A stretch of DNA of 64,000 nucleotides from Spiroplasma phoeniceum (lineage in GTDB: Bacteria; Bacillota_I; Bacilli_A; Mycoplasmatales; Mycoplasmataceae): the NCBI GenBank assembly GCA_026239495.1, contig CP110830.1, positions 682,001 through 746,000 of the forward strand. The letters run 5' to 3'. The notes under the pieces were generated by a model. The model did no database searches and was not told the origin of the DNA. It saw nothing but the letters and a program-made list of their open reading frames with translations. Position 1 is the first letter of the stretch; the number at the start of each line of letters is the position of its first letter. Shown here in pieces: positions 1-9,135 of this stretch. A program made the translations under genes and the position numbers.

Positions 1-431
1 TAAATTAAAATAGAAATTATAGGAAGTTAAAATTATTAAATTTGATAAATTTAATTTTATTAATGATAAAGAATTATTGCGATTAACCGGAGCAAAAAAG
101 CTACTTTTAATAAAATGTTAAATATTTTACAAGTAGCTGAAATAGAAAAATTTAAAAAAGGTGGCAAAACTAATAAATTATCACTAGAAAATCGGCTACT
201 GATGACTTTATCGTATTGACGAGAATATCGGACTTATTTTCATCTTGCTAAAAGTTTTGATATTAGTGAATCTAGTTGTTATCGCAATATCAAGTGAATT
301 GAAGATATTTTAATTAAACACTCTGATTTTCAACAACTCGCTGGTAAAAAATCGCTAATAAATGATTATTTTAATGATAAAACTATTATTATTGATGTTG
401 CCGAAACCCCAATCCAACGCTAAAAAAAGAC
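1..431 (+). mobile_element. IS5-family element (diverged group), left half, interrupted by the prophage
   Basis: Matches the 5' part of the IS5-type elements elsewhere in the window (compare 49852-50340): the transposase N-terminal half, with recognisable segments such as KFKKGGK and NRLLMTLSYW. The initiation region is altered and the outer end lies at or beyond the window edge. The match stops at an A-run followed by GAC at 424-431, exactly where the prophage starts. The rest of the same element resumes at 22286. The transposase is dead because it is split by about 21.9 kb. Confidence 0.8.
424..431. repeat. 8-bp target-site duplication, left of prophage
   Basis: AAAAAGAC. The same 8 bp occur at 22286-22293 immediately outside the right terminus. 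In intact IS5-type copies the sequence occurs once, inside the poly-A/GAC stretch of the transposase gene, so the two copies look like a duplication made on insertion. Confidence 0.8.
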
Positions 432-477
432 GGTCGCATGTAAAAAAGAAGGGTTTTAAGAAAATAGATAGAAATTG
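432..477 (+). repeat. Left terminal inverted repeat of the prophage
   Basis: Reads GGTCGCATGTA, 6 bp, AAGGGTTTTAA, 9 bp, TAGAAATTG. The inverted right end reads GGTTGTATGTA, 6 bp, AAGGGTTTTAA, 9 bp, TAGAAATTG: 32 of 46 positions agree without gaps, with the second and third blocks identical. Confidence 0.8.
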
Positions 478-489
478 AATAAAAATAAT

Positions 490-517
490 AAACCATTTAC
501 TAAAATGGTTTTTTTAT
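490..517 (+). terminator. Rho-independent terminator just inside the left phage end
   Basis: AAACCATTT and AAATGGTTT form an 8 to 9 bp stem around a short loop, followed by a run of seven T. It would stop transcription entering the prophage from the disrupted IS. Confidence 0.6.
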
Positions 518-544
518 TTGTAAAACCAAAATTATTAATTGATT

Positions 545-703
545 CAGAGAAAGGACAGCATCTTAAATTCTTAAAATAGAAACCTTTTATTACAACTTTT
601 TGATACCCTCTTTAAGTTGTTTACACATTTATTAAATATCTTAGAAATCTTTACAAAGTGTACCTGTTTTTTCTCCAATTTTAAGGTGTTGTCCTTTCTC
701 TGT
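545..703. repeat. Imperfect inverted repeats bounding about 160 bp
   Basis: The left arm begins CAGAGAAAGGACA and the right arm ends TGTCCTTTCTCTG. Similarity continues inward (CATCTTAAA against TTTAAGGTG). No clear target duplication flanks it and no ORF is inside. It could be a small non-autonomous element or a phage regulatory structure. Confidence 0.45.
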
Positions 704-755
704 TTCAGTTAATTAATTTGCTAATAAAAAAACTTAATAAAGGAAGGATTAAGTA

Positions 756-995
756 ATGGAAATTAATAATAAACAAACAATATGTGATGTTTATAATTGC
801 TATAAAGCAATATCATTCATTACTGAAGAATTTTTATCAAATAAAGTTTTATGAACTTGTGAAAAACACAAAGATTTATTAAGTCGCACAAAAGATAAAA
901 AACAAAAGCGGTTTTATAAACGCTTAGAAAATTCAAAAATTATCTTTGATTATGAAACTGGTTTTTTAAAACTTTGATTTTACAAAACAACTTAA
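756..995 (+). CDS. Hypothetical phage protein, 79 aa
   Basis: First gene of the rightward block. The ATG is preceded by AAGGAAGG at good spacing. The product is small, lysine-rich and contains two cysteines near the N-terminus (CDVYNC) plus one in the sequence WTCEKH. Internal TGA codons read as Trp. Function not recognised. It lies directly upstream of the GC-rich structured region at 1045-1470 and may be transcribed with it. Confidence 0.6.
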
Positions 996-1044
996 TGCAG
1001 AGTGGAACGGTTATTTTAAATAACTAAGTGTTTTTATTCCACAT

Positions 1045-1470
1045 GAGGCGGTCTAGCCCAGCGGTAATCAGCCCGGAAATAATAGGCGCTTTAACAAGCG
1101 ATAGTCGTGATAAGTGCGAGGTCAACATCAAACGACAATAAATATTGAGATGGTCACTTTATAAATAAATTTGCGATAGATATTACTTCTTAGAAGTGAC
1201 AGCGGTTTAATAAAAACCACAAAGTCAGCATTAGGCTCTTCAAGGTGCAAGTGAATTTATTTTAAAAACTGAACGCTTTGACCTGAAATGGTGCGGATGA
1301 AGAGAGAGAATTCTCTGGCTCCACAAAGAAAAAACAACTGTCTATTATTAAACAAAAAACATACCGCCACCGCTCACCCCCAGTGAAGCGGATGGCGTAG
1401 TAAATAGATAAATATTTATATAACTAATTCTCGCTTTGGCACTTTCACTTGGAAGTGAGTACCAGCAAGT
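1045..1470 (+). ncRNA. Candidate large structured non-coding RNA of the phage
   Basis: About 425 nt with no plausible ORF and base composition near 43% G+C by eye, far above the surroundings. It is rich in short perfect hairpins: CGCTT/AAGCG near 1090, ACTTC/GAAGT near 1190, GGTTT/AAACC near 1215, an AGAGAATTCTCT palindrome near 1305, CCGCT/AGCGG at 1370-1395 and CACTT/AAGTG near 1450. It is followed by an SD sequence and ATG at 1503. Large ornate RNAs of the ROOL and GOLLD classes occur in Firmicutes phages and prophages, but I cannot assign this one to a class. Confidence 0.5.
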
Positions 1471-1502
1471 TAAAAATAGGAAAAATAATTTAGGAGGTTT
1501 AT

Positions 1503-1661
1503 ATGAAAAAGTTAAATAAAATTTTTCTTAAACAAAGATATTGAGGATATTGTTCAAAATGCAATCAAGAAAATAAATTACAAAAATTAATGCTTAAAAG
1601 TTATCCGGTTTTATTTGAAAATATGACTGATGAACATTGGGCATTAGGTAAAAAGAATTAG
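1503..1661 (+). CDS. Small phage protein with CxxC pair, 52 aa
   Basis: Strong SD (TAGGAGG) precedes the ATG. The product has one CxxC pair (YCSKCNQE) in its first half, which could be half of a small zinc ribbon or a redox site, and many basic residues. It is the first of a tightly spaced run of small genes leading to recT. No family recognised. Confidence 0.6.
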
Positions 1662-1673
1662 GGGGAATTAAAA

Positions 1674-1926
1674 ATGATATGTAATAAAGCATTAAAAATT
1701 ACAAATAAAGATATTATTTATGCACAACTTGATAGTGGTTATTCAGATAATTTGGAGTTAAATTTATATCTTAAATTTGGCGATGAAGAACGACATGTAG
1801 GTAACTTTTCAACCAGTAGACTTTGATTTAAATTGCAAATGATATGAAATTGATGAAGTTAAAGGTTTAATTAGTGATTATTTAGAAGATGAAGAAGCAG
1901 ATTACGAGGTGATAAATTATGAATAA
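1674..1926 (+). pseudogene. Small acidic phage protein, frameshifted
   Basis: The ATG follows GGGGGAAT. The reading frame codes for MICNKALKIT and continues to about 1820, where it runs into W-rich nonsense and a stop. The next frame carries an acidic, natural-looking C-terminus ending DYLEDEEADYEVINYE that overlaps the start of the next gene by 8 bp. I infer a single-base indel near 1818-1826. Function unknown. Confidence 0.5.
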
Positions 1927-2083
1927 AAGATATTTATTAGTAATGAAAGATAAATATAGCCTAAATACTATATATTTTTATACATTTGATGAAGCGAGAA
2001 TTTATTCTGAAAATTTAAATTATTTTAAAACAACAATTATTGATTTAGAAGATAAAAAAATTAAATGACAAGGATGTGAATAA
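1919..2083 (+). CDS. Hypothetical phage protein, 54 aa
   Basis: Starts inside the end of the preceding frame, with GAGGTGAT as ribosome binding site, and ends 1 bp before the next ATG. Sequence MNKRYLLVMKDKYSLN onward; one TGA read as Trp. The tight packing is typical of phage early operons. No family recognised. Confidence 0.55.
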
Positions 2084-2084
2084 T

Positions 2085-2222
2085 ATGTGAAAAGATGAAA
2101 AAGGCAAAGTTTATACCGAAGAAGATTTATTTAATGAAGCATTAGAAGAATGTCATTCAGAAGAAAGTGCTTATGATTATATTGATACTTTAATTGCAGA
2201 AAAGAATTTGGAGGAAATTTAA
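2085..2222 (+). CDS. Small acidic phage protein, 45 aa
   Basis: Begins ATG-TGA (Met-Trp), so it is only visible with TGA as tryptophan. Glutamate-rich product. Its last codons contain the GGAGG ribosome binding site of the next gene, which starts 2 bp downstream. No family recognised. Confidence 0.5.
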
Positions 2223-2224
2223 TA

Positions 2225-2926
2225 ATGGCAGATTTAAGGTTAAATAATGAATTTAAAAATATTACTTATCCGTTTTATTTAAAAGGAAATAATTTTAAAG
2301 AATTAAGTTTAAAAGCATTAACAATTAAAAAATGAATTGATGAAAATGGACAAGAATTAGCAGAATTTATATATCGACAACAAGCTTGATTAATAAATGG
2401 AGAATATAAATCACAATCATTAAAAGATTTAAAATTAGTAGTTTCAAAAATTGATTATATTTTTAGAGAACCATTAGAATTAATAAAAAATTTTAAAGAT
2501 GAATTAAATTTTATTAGAAAAGATATTTTGAATTTAGAAAATAATATTAAGAATGATCATGATTCTTTAAAAAATAGTGTCATTAATATTCAATTTCAAA
2601 AACAAAATGAAATTGTTGAAACTCATAAAAAAGAACAATTTTTAGAAATTAAAAGTGTAGCAAAACAAGAGCAAGAATTAAAAATTATTACTAGTAATTT
2701 TCGTAAAGAAAAAATATTAGTTAAAGATATTGAAGTTATAGGTATTAATGATGATTTTTTACAAAAAGCTGATAAATTAGAACTTATTAATCTTATTAAA
2801 AATTATTTAATTGTTGATGAACAAATTGTTAAAAATGAAATTAAAGAACAATGAGACAGTAATAAAGATATTAATTTAATTGGTATTAAAGGTATTAATT
2901 TTAAAATAAATAAAGGAGAAAAATAA
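2225..2926 (+). CDS. Coiled-coil phage protein upstream of recT, 233 aa
   Basis: ATG after TTGGAGGAA. The N-terminal third contains tryptophans encoded by TGA; residues about 100 to 200 are rich in Lys, Glu, Ile and Asn and look like a long helical or coiled-coil segment. It ends 1 bp before the recT start codon (AAATAATATG). Genes directly before recT in Firmicutes phages are often exonucleases or nuclease partners, but I see no nuclease motif here, so function is left open. Confidence 0.7.
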
Positions 2927-2927
2927 T

Positions 2928-3845
2928 ATGGCAAATATAGTTGATTTTTTAAGAACAGATAAAGCAACAGAATGAATTAAAAGTAAATTTTCAAATGAAA
3001 ATGAAATTGCAAGATTTAAAAGTAATATAGTTGCAATATCAAATAGTAATGAATTACTACAAAAAGCAGACCCAAAAACAATTATGACTGCTTGTTATCA
3101 AGGAGTATTATTAAACTTACCAATGGAAAGACAATTTGGTTATGCTTATGTTGTTCCATATAACACTAAAATAACAAGAATTATTAATGGTCGTGAAATA
3201 CAAGAATGAATTAATCAAGCTCAATTTCAAATGGGTTATAAAGGTTATATTCAATTAGCACAAAGAAGCGGGCAATATTTAGATATGTCAGTCTCAGATG
3301 TTAGAACTGGTGAATTAGTAAATTATGATCGTTTAAAGGGAACTAGTTTTAATTGAATTCAAGATGAAGATGAAAGAGAAAAATTACCAATTATAGGTTA
3401 TGTATCTTATTTTAAAATGGTTAATGGTTTTGAAAAAACTTTATATATGACCAAAGAACAAACGGAAAATCATTTTATAAAATATTCTAAAACTTATGCT
3501 AAAAATAAATCATTTTATATTGCTACTTTTGATGAAATGGCACTTAAAACAGTATTAACTAGTTTATTGCGAAAATGAGGTATTATGTCTGTTGAATTAC
3601 AACAAGCATATAAATCAGACCAAGCAGTTATTACAACTAATGATGAAAAGATTTATATTGATAATGATAGTAATATAAGCATAAATAAGAGCCAAATTAG
3701 TAATGAAAATACATCAAATAATAATTTACATGAATCAAGTGAAGAATTAACAGATAATAATGTAGTAAAAGAAGAAGATATATCAAGTGTAGTTCCAACA
3801 GTTAACAATGATGGTAGTAAGAAAAGGGTTGAGGTTTTGGTATAA
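2928..3845 (+). CDS. recT: RecT-family single-strand annealing protein, 3' end replaced by a MITE
   Basis: Anneals complementary single strands during phage recombination and replication. RecT hallmarks are visible at residues about 45 to 120: TACYQGVLLNLP, the AYVVPYN segment, and QFQMGYKGYIQLAQRSG. The 305-residue product fits the family. The C-terminal part is low-complexity, rich in Asn, Ser and Glu. The last ten residues (GSKKRVEVLV) and the stop codon come from the MITE inserted at 3813; without it the frame would read a few more residues (EEWATW) and overlap the ruvC-like gene. The RecT core is intact, so the protein is probably functional. Second gene of a recombination pair with the resolvase downstream. 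Confidence 0.85.
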
Positions 3846-3963
3846 AAAGTATTTTTTTAATGTTATTGATGAATTTAAAACACTAATAAATCAGGATTTT
3901 TAAAAATTTATCCAATTATTTTATTTATATTTTTTATAAAACCTCAACTTTTGTAATGCTATC
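3813..3963. mobile_element. 151-bp MITE (copy A) in recT
   Basis: Starts GGTAGTAAG and ends GCTATC, with the inverted blocks GTTGAGGTTTT and AAAACCTCAAC near the ends. Flanked by an 8-bp duplication, ACAATGAT (3805-3812 and 3964-3971). Near-identical 151-bp copies lie at 7210, 22320 and, inverted, 60212. No transposase inside. Confidence 0.85.
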
Positions 3964-3976
3964 ACAATGATGAGGA

Positions 3977-4447
3977 ATGAGCAACTTGATAAAAATAGGT
4001 ATTGACCCATCGGGAACTGGTACTACGGCTGTTGCTATTTTTGAAGATAATAAATTAATTGATAAATCTGAATATACAAATCGTGATTGAATTGCACAAA
4101 CCGATATTATTTTAGATAAGTTAAAACAAGATGAAATTATTAATATAGAAGATTGTTTATATAAATCTGCTAGTGCGAGTAAAGATAGAGATGATTTATT
4201 AAAACTTATAGGGGCAATTAAATATAAAACAGAAAAATTATTAAATATTAATTGAGTATCACCAAAACATACCAAATCAGTTGTTAAAAATATAGAAAAT
4301 TTAAGTAAATATAATGATAGTTGTATATGAGAATATGAAAAAGATAATAATTTAACTTATGAATATGGAAAGGGTTGAAAATATAATAATGAGAAAATAA
4401 GTAATCATTTACGCGATGCAATTATTATTGCTAATTATAAGGGTTAA
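3977..4447 (+). CDS. RuvC-like Holliday junction resolvase of the phage
   Basis: 156 residues. N-terminal RNase H-fold strand with the first catalytic Asp in KIGIDPSGTGTTAVAIF, and a C-terminal HLRDAIIIANY that matches the final Asp-bearing helix of RuvC-type resolvases. It would cleave branched DNA made during phage replication and recombination. It originally overlapped the end of recT; the MITE inserted just upstream now separates them, and the ATG follows TGAGGA. Small phage RuvC homologues of 150 to 180 residues are common. Confidence in the superfamily is good, in exact substrate moderate. Confidence 0.75.
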
Positions 4448-4451
4448 TATT

Positions 4452-4628
4452 ATGAAACATTCATTTAATCAAAAAACAGGAAAATATTATTCTAAATTAA
4501 TTCGTAATGTTAATATTTACTTAAATGAAAATGAAGAAAAAGTTTGAAATGAATTTAATGACTTTACTTATTCGCAACGAATTGAACATCTTATTAATTT
4601 TTATATAAAACACAATAAAGAAAAATAA
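4452..4628 (+). CDS. Hypothetical phage protein, 58 aa
   Basis: Starts 4 bp after the resolvase stop. Sequence MKHSFNQKTGKYYSKLIRN onward; basic N-terminus, amphipathic C-terminal helix, resembling ribbon-helix-helix-sized regulators but with no diagnostic motif. Last gene of the rightward block, ending at a bidirectional terminator. Confidence 0.55.
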
Positions 4629-4656
4629 AAAATAACCAATTAAGGTTATTTTTTTA
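4623..4656. terminator. Bidirectional terminator between convergent phage operons
   Basis: AAAAATAACC and GGTTATTTTT pair around AATTAA, with A-runs on one side and T-runs on the other, so it can stop both the rightward early and leftward late transcripts. Confidence 0.7.
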
Positions 4657-4945
4657 AATACTATTTGTTAGTTGTCTAATAGCATCTTTTTGTTGTTGTT
4701 TTTTGTCATTTACTTTAACTTGTTTTTTAACATTTTTAATTTGACCTGTTTTTAATGCTAATTCTGTTGCATAATCAGGTCCTCGTAAATGTTTTTCGTG
4801 GGCAATAACAGCAGTTCTTAATTCTCTAATTTCTGCTTTATATTTTTTAATTTTTTTTAGCAGATAGTCCAATAATACCAATACTACCCATTCCTCCCGC
4901 ACCCGCTAATACAAGTAATGCAATCATTAATGTATCATTTAACAT
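4654..4945 (-). pseudogene. Small membrane protein of the phage, frameshifted in an A-run
   Basis: The leftward ATG at 4945 follows AAAGGAAG. The first 30 residues form one hydrophobic, glycine-rich helix (MIALLVLAGAGGMGSIGIIG). After SAKK a run of eight A (about 4855) throws the frame into a stop, while the frame reached by dropping one A gives a long basic helical tail ending DAIRQLTNSI. The original product would be about 96 residues: one transmembrane helix with a cytoplasmic coiled coil. Last gene of the late operon; holin or lysis-accessory is possible but unproven. Confidence 0.55.
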
Positions 4946-5063
4946 TTTTTTACTTCCTTTCTTATCCTTACTCAAACAGTGGCCATCCATTCTTTCAGAA
5001 CAAAATAATTTATAAATTAAACTATATAACCACCCAAAAATATCAACCACCCCTATATATAGT

Positions 5064-5645
5064 CTATTTTAAATTTAATTCTTTGTTATTTTCTTCTGTT
5101 ATACCATCTAATTTGTTTCATGCTTTTGCTATTCTTGGTTGAATAACACGCGGATTAATACGGCAGTCCAAACAATGTCTTAAATGGTCTTTTTTTCATT
5201 TTGATTTATCAATTCAAATAATAATTAAAGAAATTATTAAAGTAATTAAAGGTAATATTGTAAATACTAATCCCATTTTAGATATTTTTAATCGTGGTAT
5301 ATCAATTTTCATATCTACTTTTGGTTTACTACTAGCAACAAATATGCCTTGAATTCCATGCGTAAATAAAGGTGTTAATAAAATAGCAATGCCATTACCT
5401 CAATATTTACCATAATTATACCAATTAATATCATCTTTAATTGCATTAATCATCCAATATTCTAATCAACAATTTAATGCTAAAAATATCAATGTATAAA
5501 AACTAACTACTCAACTACGAATTTTATATTTTCTTTCTCATTCTCTAATATCTTTATGAGTTCAATTATAAGTCGGAATAGGGTCTTTTTTAAATCAATT
5601 TCAAGGTAAGGCGCCCTTTAATCAAGTTGTTTTATCTTGTTTCAT
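5064..5645 (-). CDS. Phage membrane protein with three predicted transmembrane helices, 193 aa
   Basis: Leftward ATG after AAAGGAG. Tryptophan-rich N-terminal cytoplasmic part (MKQDKTTWLKGALPWNWF), then hydrophobic segments at about residues 43 to 62, 85 to 108 and 125 to 147, then a charged tail with a Cys pair (HCLDC). Sits between the tail-fibre gene and the small membrane gene at the end of the late operon. Mycoplasma-type hosts lack a wall, so no endolysin is expected here; a holin-like or virion-egress role is inference only. Confidence 0.65.
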
Positions 5646-6275
5646 TAATTAAAACTCCTTTCTAACTTACTTTTTTTCTTTCAATAATTAATGTTTGCAT
5701 TTCATATTTAACTCCATTTTGATTTAATAAATTAATAATAGCATTTTGATAACCTTTTATTAAACTAATAGATATTGTAAAAATAGGTAAACCTGAAAAT
5801 TGAAAGGTATTTCCAACTACTACATCATAATTTTTATCAAAGTTTTTTTCACTAAAAATTAATGAACTTTTATAAATAGTTTTATTTTATTTTAAATACC
5901 CTAATTCAACTTTATATTTATATATTCCATTAGGAGTAATTGGTAAAATATATTGAGTATCATTAGGGACAAAATCGCTAGTATTAAGAACTTCTCAATC
6001 ATTACCATCACTAATAGTTACATCACCACTTCCTAATAATGAATTACCATTAATAGTTTTAATATTTGTTCCACTTACTAATTTATCTTGTTTATTAACT
6101 AAAAAATTATCAATCGTATTTGCATCACAATAATATTTACTTAATAAATCTTTTGCTGTTTTTACAATATATTTACCATCAACTTTTTCAATATAATCTT
6201 TATTAGACTTCTTGCGATACCTGGTTTTATTATTAAAATATTATTATAAAATATAATTTATGAGGATATTAAATT

Positions 6276-7102
6276 ATGAAATTTGATGAATTTAAAAATA
6301 TTAATGATAAAGAATGATTAAGATTAACAGGAATAAAACAAGATATTTTTAATAAAATGTTAGATATTTTACAAGTAGCTGAAATAGAAAAATTTAAAAA
6401 AGGTGGCAAAGCTAATAAATTATCACTAGAAAATCGATTATTGATGACTTTATCGTATTGACGAGAATATCGAACTTATTTTCATCTTGGAAAAAATTTC
6501 GGAATTAGTGAAGCTAATTGTTATCGCAATATCAAGTGAATTGAAGATATTTTAATTAAACACCCTGATTTTCAGCAAGTTGCTGGTAAAAAAGCACTAA
6601 TAAATGATTATTTTAATGATAAAACTATTATTATTGATGCCACCGAAACCCCAATCCAACGCCCAAAAAAAGACAAAAACAATCTTATTCTGGTAAAAAG
6701 AAAAAACACACTATTAAAACACAAGTAATTATCGAACAAGAAACCAAAAAAATTATTGCAACAAGTTTTTCACTTGGTAAAAAACACGATTATGCTTTAT
6801 TTAAAGAATCAAAAATCGCAATTTTAAAAAATACCAAATTAATAGTTGATAGTGGTTATCAAGGAATACAAAAAATTCACAATAATGTTATAATGCCCAC
6901 AAAGAAAACTAAGAAAAAACATTTAAATAAAGAACAAAAAAAACATAATAGAATAGTTTCAAAAATAAGAATTATTATTGAAAATATTTTTGCTATTCTT
7001 AAAAAATTTAAAATTATTACAGAAAAATATAGAAATCGTAGAAAACGATTTAGTTTAAGATTTAATTTAATTGCTTCAATTTATAATTTACAATTATTAT
7101 AG
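6276..7102 (+). CDS. IS5-family transposase (A1), two frames joined by -1 frameshift
   Basis: The first frame encodes MKFDEFKNINDKEWLRLTGI through NDKTIIIDATETPIQRP; at an A7-G run near 6665 a -1 shift is needed to continue into KKIIATSFSLGKKHDY, IVDSGYQGIQ and the basic C-terminus ending IYNLQLL. DDE residues: IIDAT, IVDSG and the Glu in IIENIF. About 275 residues in total, normal for IS5. The MITE lies downstream of the stop codon, so the gene is not broken. Confidence 0.75.
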
Positions 7103-7209
7103 TTATCATAAAAGATTTATTTAAAATTAACGAATTTGAATAATAAAATAATTTTTCGTTGTGGCAAAATATTAAATTTTTAAATAAAAGACATAATTAA
7201 TTAAAATTA

Positions 7210-7360
7210 GGTAGTAAGAAAAGGGTTGAGGTTTTGGTATAAAAAGTATTTTTTTAATGTTATTGATGAATTTAAAACACTAATAAATCAGGATTTTTAA
7301 AAATTTATCCAATTATTTTATTTATATTTTTTATAAAACCTCAACTTTTGTAATGCTATC
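7210..7360. mobile_element. 151-bp MITE (copy B) inside IS element A1
   Basis: GGTAGTAAG to GCTATC, flanked by TAAAATTA at 7202-7209 and 7361-7368. Other IS5-type copies have the uninterrupted site, giving a direct empty-site comparison. Confidence 0.9.
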
Positions 7361-8190
7361 TAAAATTATAATTTTATATTAACCCCTTTTTACAAATATT
7401 TGAAATTATTTTAATGGGTTATGCAAGAAGTCTATTTAACTCACTATCTTTAATGACATCTGATGAAACATCGGCACCTTGTTTTGATTTTCATACATTA
7501 TTTTCATAATAAATACTATCATTATCAAACGGAACTATTAATTTGATATATTCGTTATAATCAATTTTAGAAAAATCATTAATAGTTGGATAAGAAATAT
7601 TAATACTATTATCAGTTTGTAATCGTTCTTTTAATCAAAATAATAATGTTGGATAAAAAGTTTTTTTACCAATATGTTTATATTCTTCTTCTCATGAATG
7701 AGCATAATTATCTAAACTATAATTATATGGTCTAGATACTGTTTTACTAGATATAATATCAATTATTTCACCCGCTAATTTTAAAGCATTTTTAACATCT
7801 CTGGTAATATTTTCATTTGCTTCAGGGTCATTAGTTTGTGAATAAGCAACTCCGCCTTGTGAAAATGAAGCACTACCAGTTAAATCATTAACTCCTTTTG
7901 GTAAATATCAATTAATAACCGCTAATAAACAAGCAGATTGAATATAACTTAATCATTTATCATATTCAATTAAACCAGTATTATCTTTTTTTAATCATGG
8001 AAATAAATCTTTTTTATTTATTTTATCTGAAATTGTCCCGCCCGATAATCTATCCATTCATAAACTAGTTTTTAAAATAGCATTATAAATTAAATTATCA
8101 TTATAAGCAGATTGTTTTCTATCATTAATAGGTTGTCAAAGTTTACTTTCTTTAACATCTTCAACTGTTATAAATAACAAATTACTTAAA

Positions 8191-9129
8191 TTATTTTCCA
8201 TATAAAACACCTCTTAATTGATTACGATATTTATTTTTTAAATTACTTGGTTTATAATTATTAACTCTTGTTTTTGTTTTATTAATGGCCTTAATAGATT
8301 TATTAACCTGATAAAATTTATTATTAACTGGTGTTTTATATAAATTCTTAATATTTTTAACATCACTTTTTCGCTCTCGACACCATTTTTTATTATTAAT
8401 TTCACCAGCAAAATTAAAATTAAAATGTCCAATCTTTAAATTATTAATAAACTTTTTAATTTGTTGTAATTTTTGAAATGTTGGTAATGTTAATTTAGTA
8501 GTTCCTTTTGGATATTTTTCTTTTAATGCTTGCGGTAATCTTTTTTTAATATAATTTCTTAAATGACTAGGTAATCATTTTCTTAATCAATAACGCCAAA
8601 ATAAAGTCCCTGCATTAGATACAGCATTACTTAATAATTTTCAAATTTCAACTGGAACACTAGGATAAACATAAGGTCCATAAAATTTCGGATGTTTTGC
8701 TGTTTTTGTATATATTAAAATAGTTAAATTACCTGTTAAAGTTAATTTATTTGTTATATTAAACATTCCACTATCAAGTCAACTACTATTTAAAGGTTGT
8801 CAATTAGTATTTAAATAATTTTCATTTTTAAATTGTTCTCTATTTTGAATATTATTATCTTTTTCTAATTGACTTAATATTTGTTGTATTTCTTTTTTAT
8901 GACCTTTTTTAATTAAATCTAAATAAGTAAAAGGATTTAACCACTGATAAATATCTTCAACTTTATTTGTAATTTTATTATATTTATCAGTAATATAATT
9001 AATTGGCTTTAATACTTTATTTTGAACTTGATTAACTTTATTAATTAAATTTACAAATTTACTTATCAAAGGTTTATTTTCTAAATTAGTTACTAATAAA
9101 GTTAAAACTCGTAATATTAGTAAATTCAT
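8191..9129 (-). CDS. Phage structural or morphogenesis protein, 312 aa
   Basis: ATG at 9129, 6 bp after the capsid stop. Short hydrophobic N-terminus (MNLLILRVLTLLVTNLENK), then a helical region (residues about 25 to 110) rich in Lys and Asn, and a strongly basic C-terminal half (TKTRVNNYKPSNLKNKYRNQ). It ends inside the start of the tail-fibre gene. Not recognised. Position between capsid and fibre suggests a minor virion protein or one involved in DNA binding in the head. Confidence 0.65.
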
Positions 9130-9135
9130 TTTTTA

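Larger units (their letters stand above)
6205..7433 (+). mobile_element. IS5-family element A1 (with nested MITE) in the tail-fibre gene
   Basis: Terminal repeats AGACTTCTTGC and GCAAGAAGTCT, flanked by ATT on both sides (6202-6204 and 7434-7436). The ANT target duplication is the one described for the ISL2 group of IS5. Length 1229 bp: a 1070-bp element plus the 151-bp MITE and its 8-bp duplication. Confidence 0.85.
5662..8201 (-). pseudogene. Tail-fibre-like protein, split by an IS and one nonsense codon
   Basis: The N-terminal part (8201 to 7434) starts MENNLSNLLFITVEDVKES with the ATG embedded in the end of the previous gene. The C-terminal part resumes left of the IS at 6204. Joining at one copy of the ATT duplication restores the frame (SELNKDYIEKV). 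The C-terminal part contains TINGNSLLGSGDVTIS, a motif I know from many phage tail-fibre and receptor-binding proteins. An in-frame TAA at 5887-5889 cuts the last 75 residues. Expected role: host receptor binding. Disabled in this copy by insertion and nonsense. Confidence 0.65.

Noticed and set aside
1045-1120. tRNA-like D-arm sequence (AGCCCAGCGGTAATCAGCC)
   Set aside because: No acceptor stem, anticodon arm or T-arm could be built around it; treated as part of the larger structured RNA candidate.
2085-2222. Treating the in-frame TGA codons as true stops
   Set aside because: Conserved motifs in terminase, permease and transposases run through TGA at Trp positions, so genetic code 4 applies throughout.
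3934-4275. A 113-codon open frame on the minus strand
   Set aside because: Antisense to the RuvC-like gene, whose motifs and code-4 frame are clear; the antisense product looks random.
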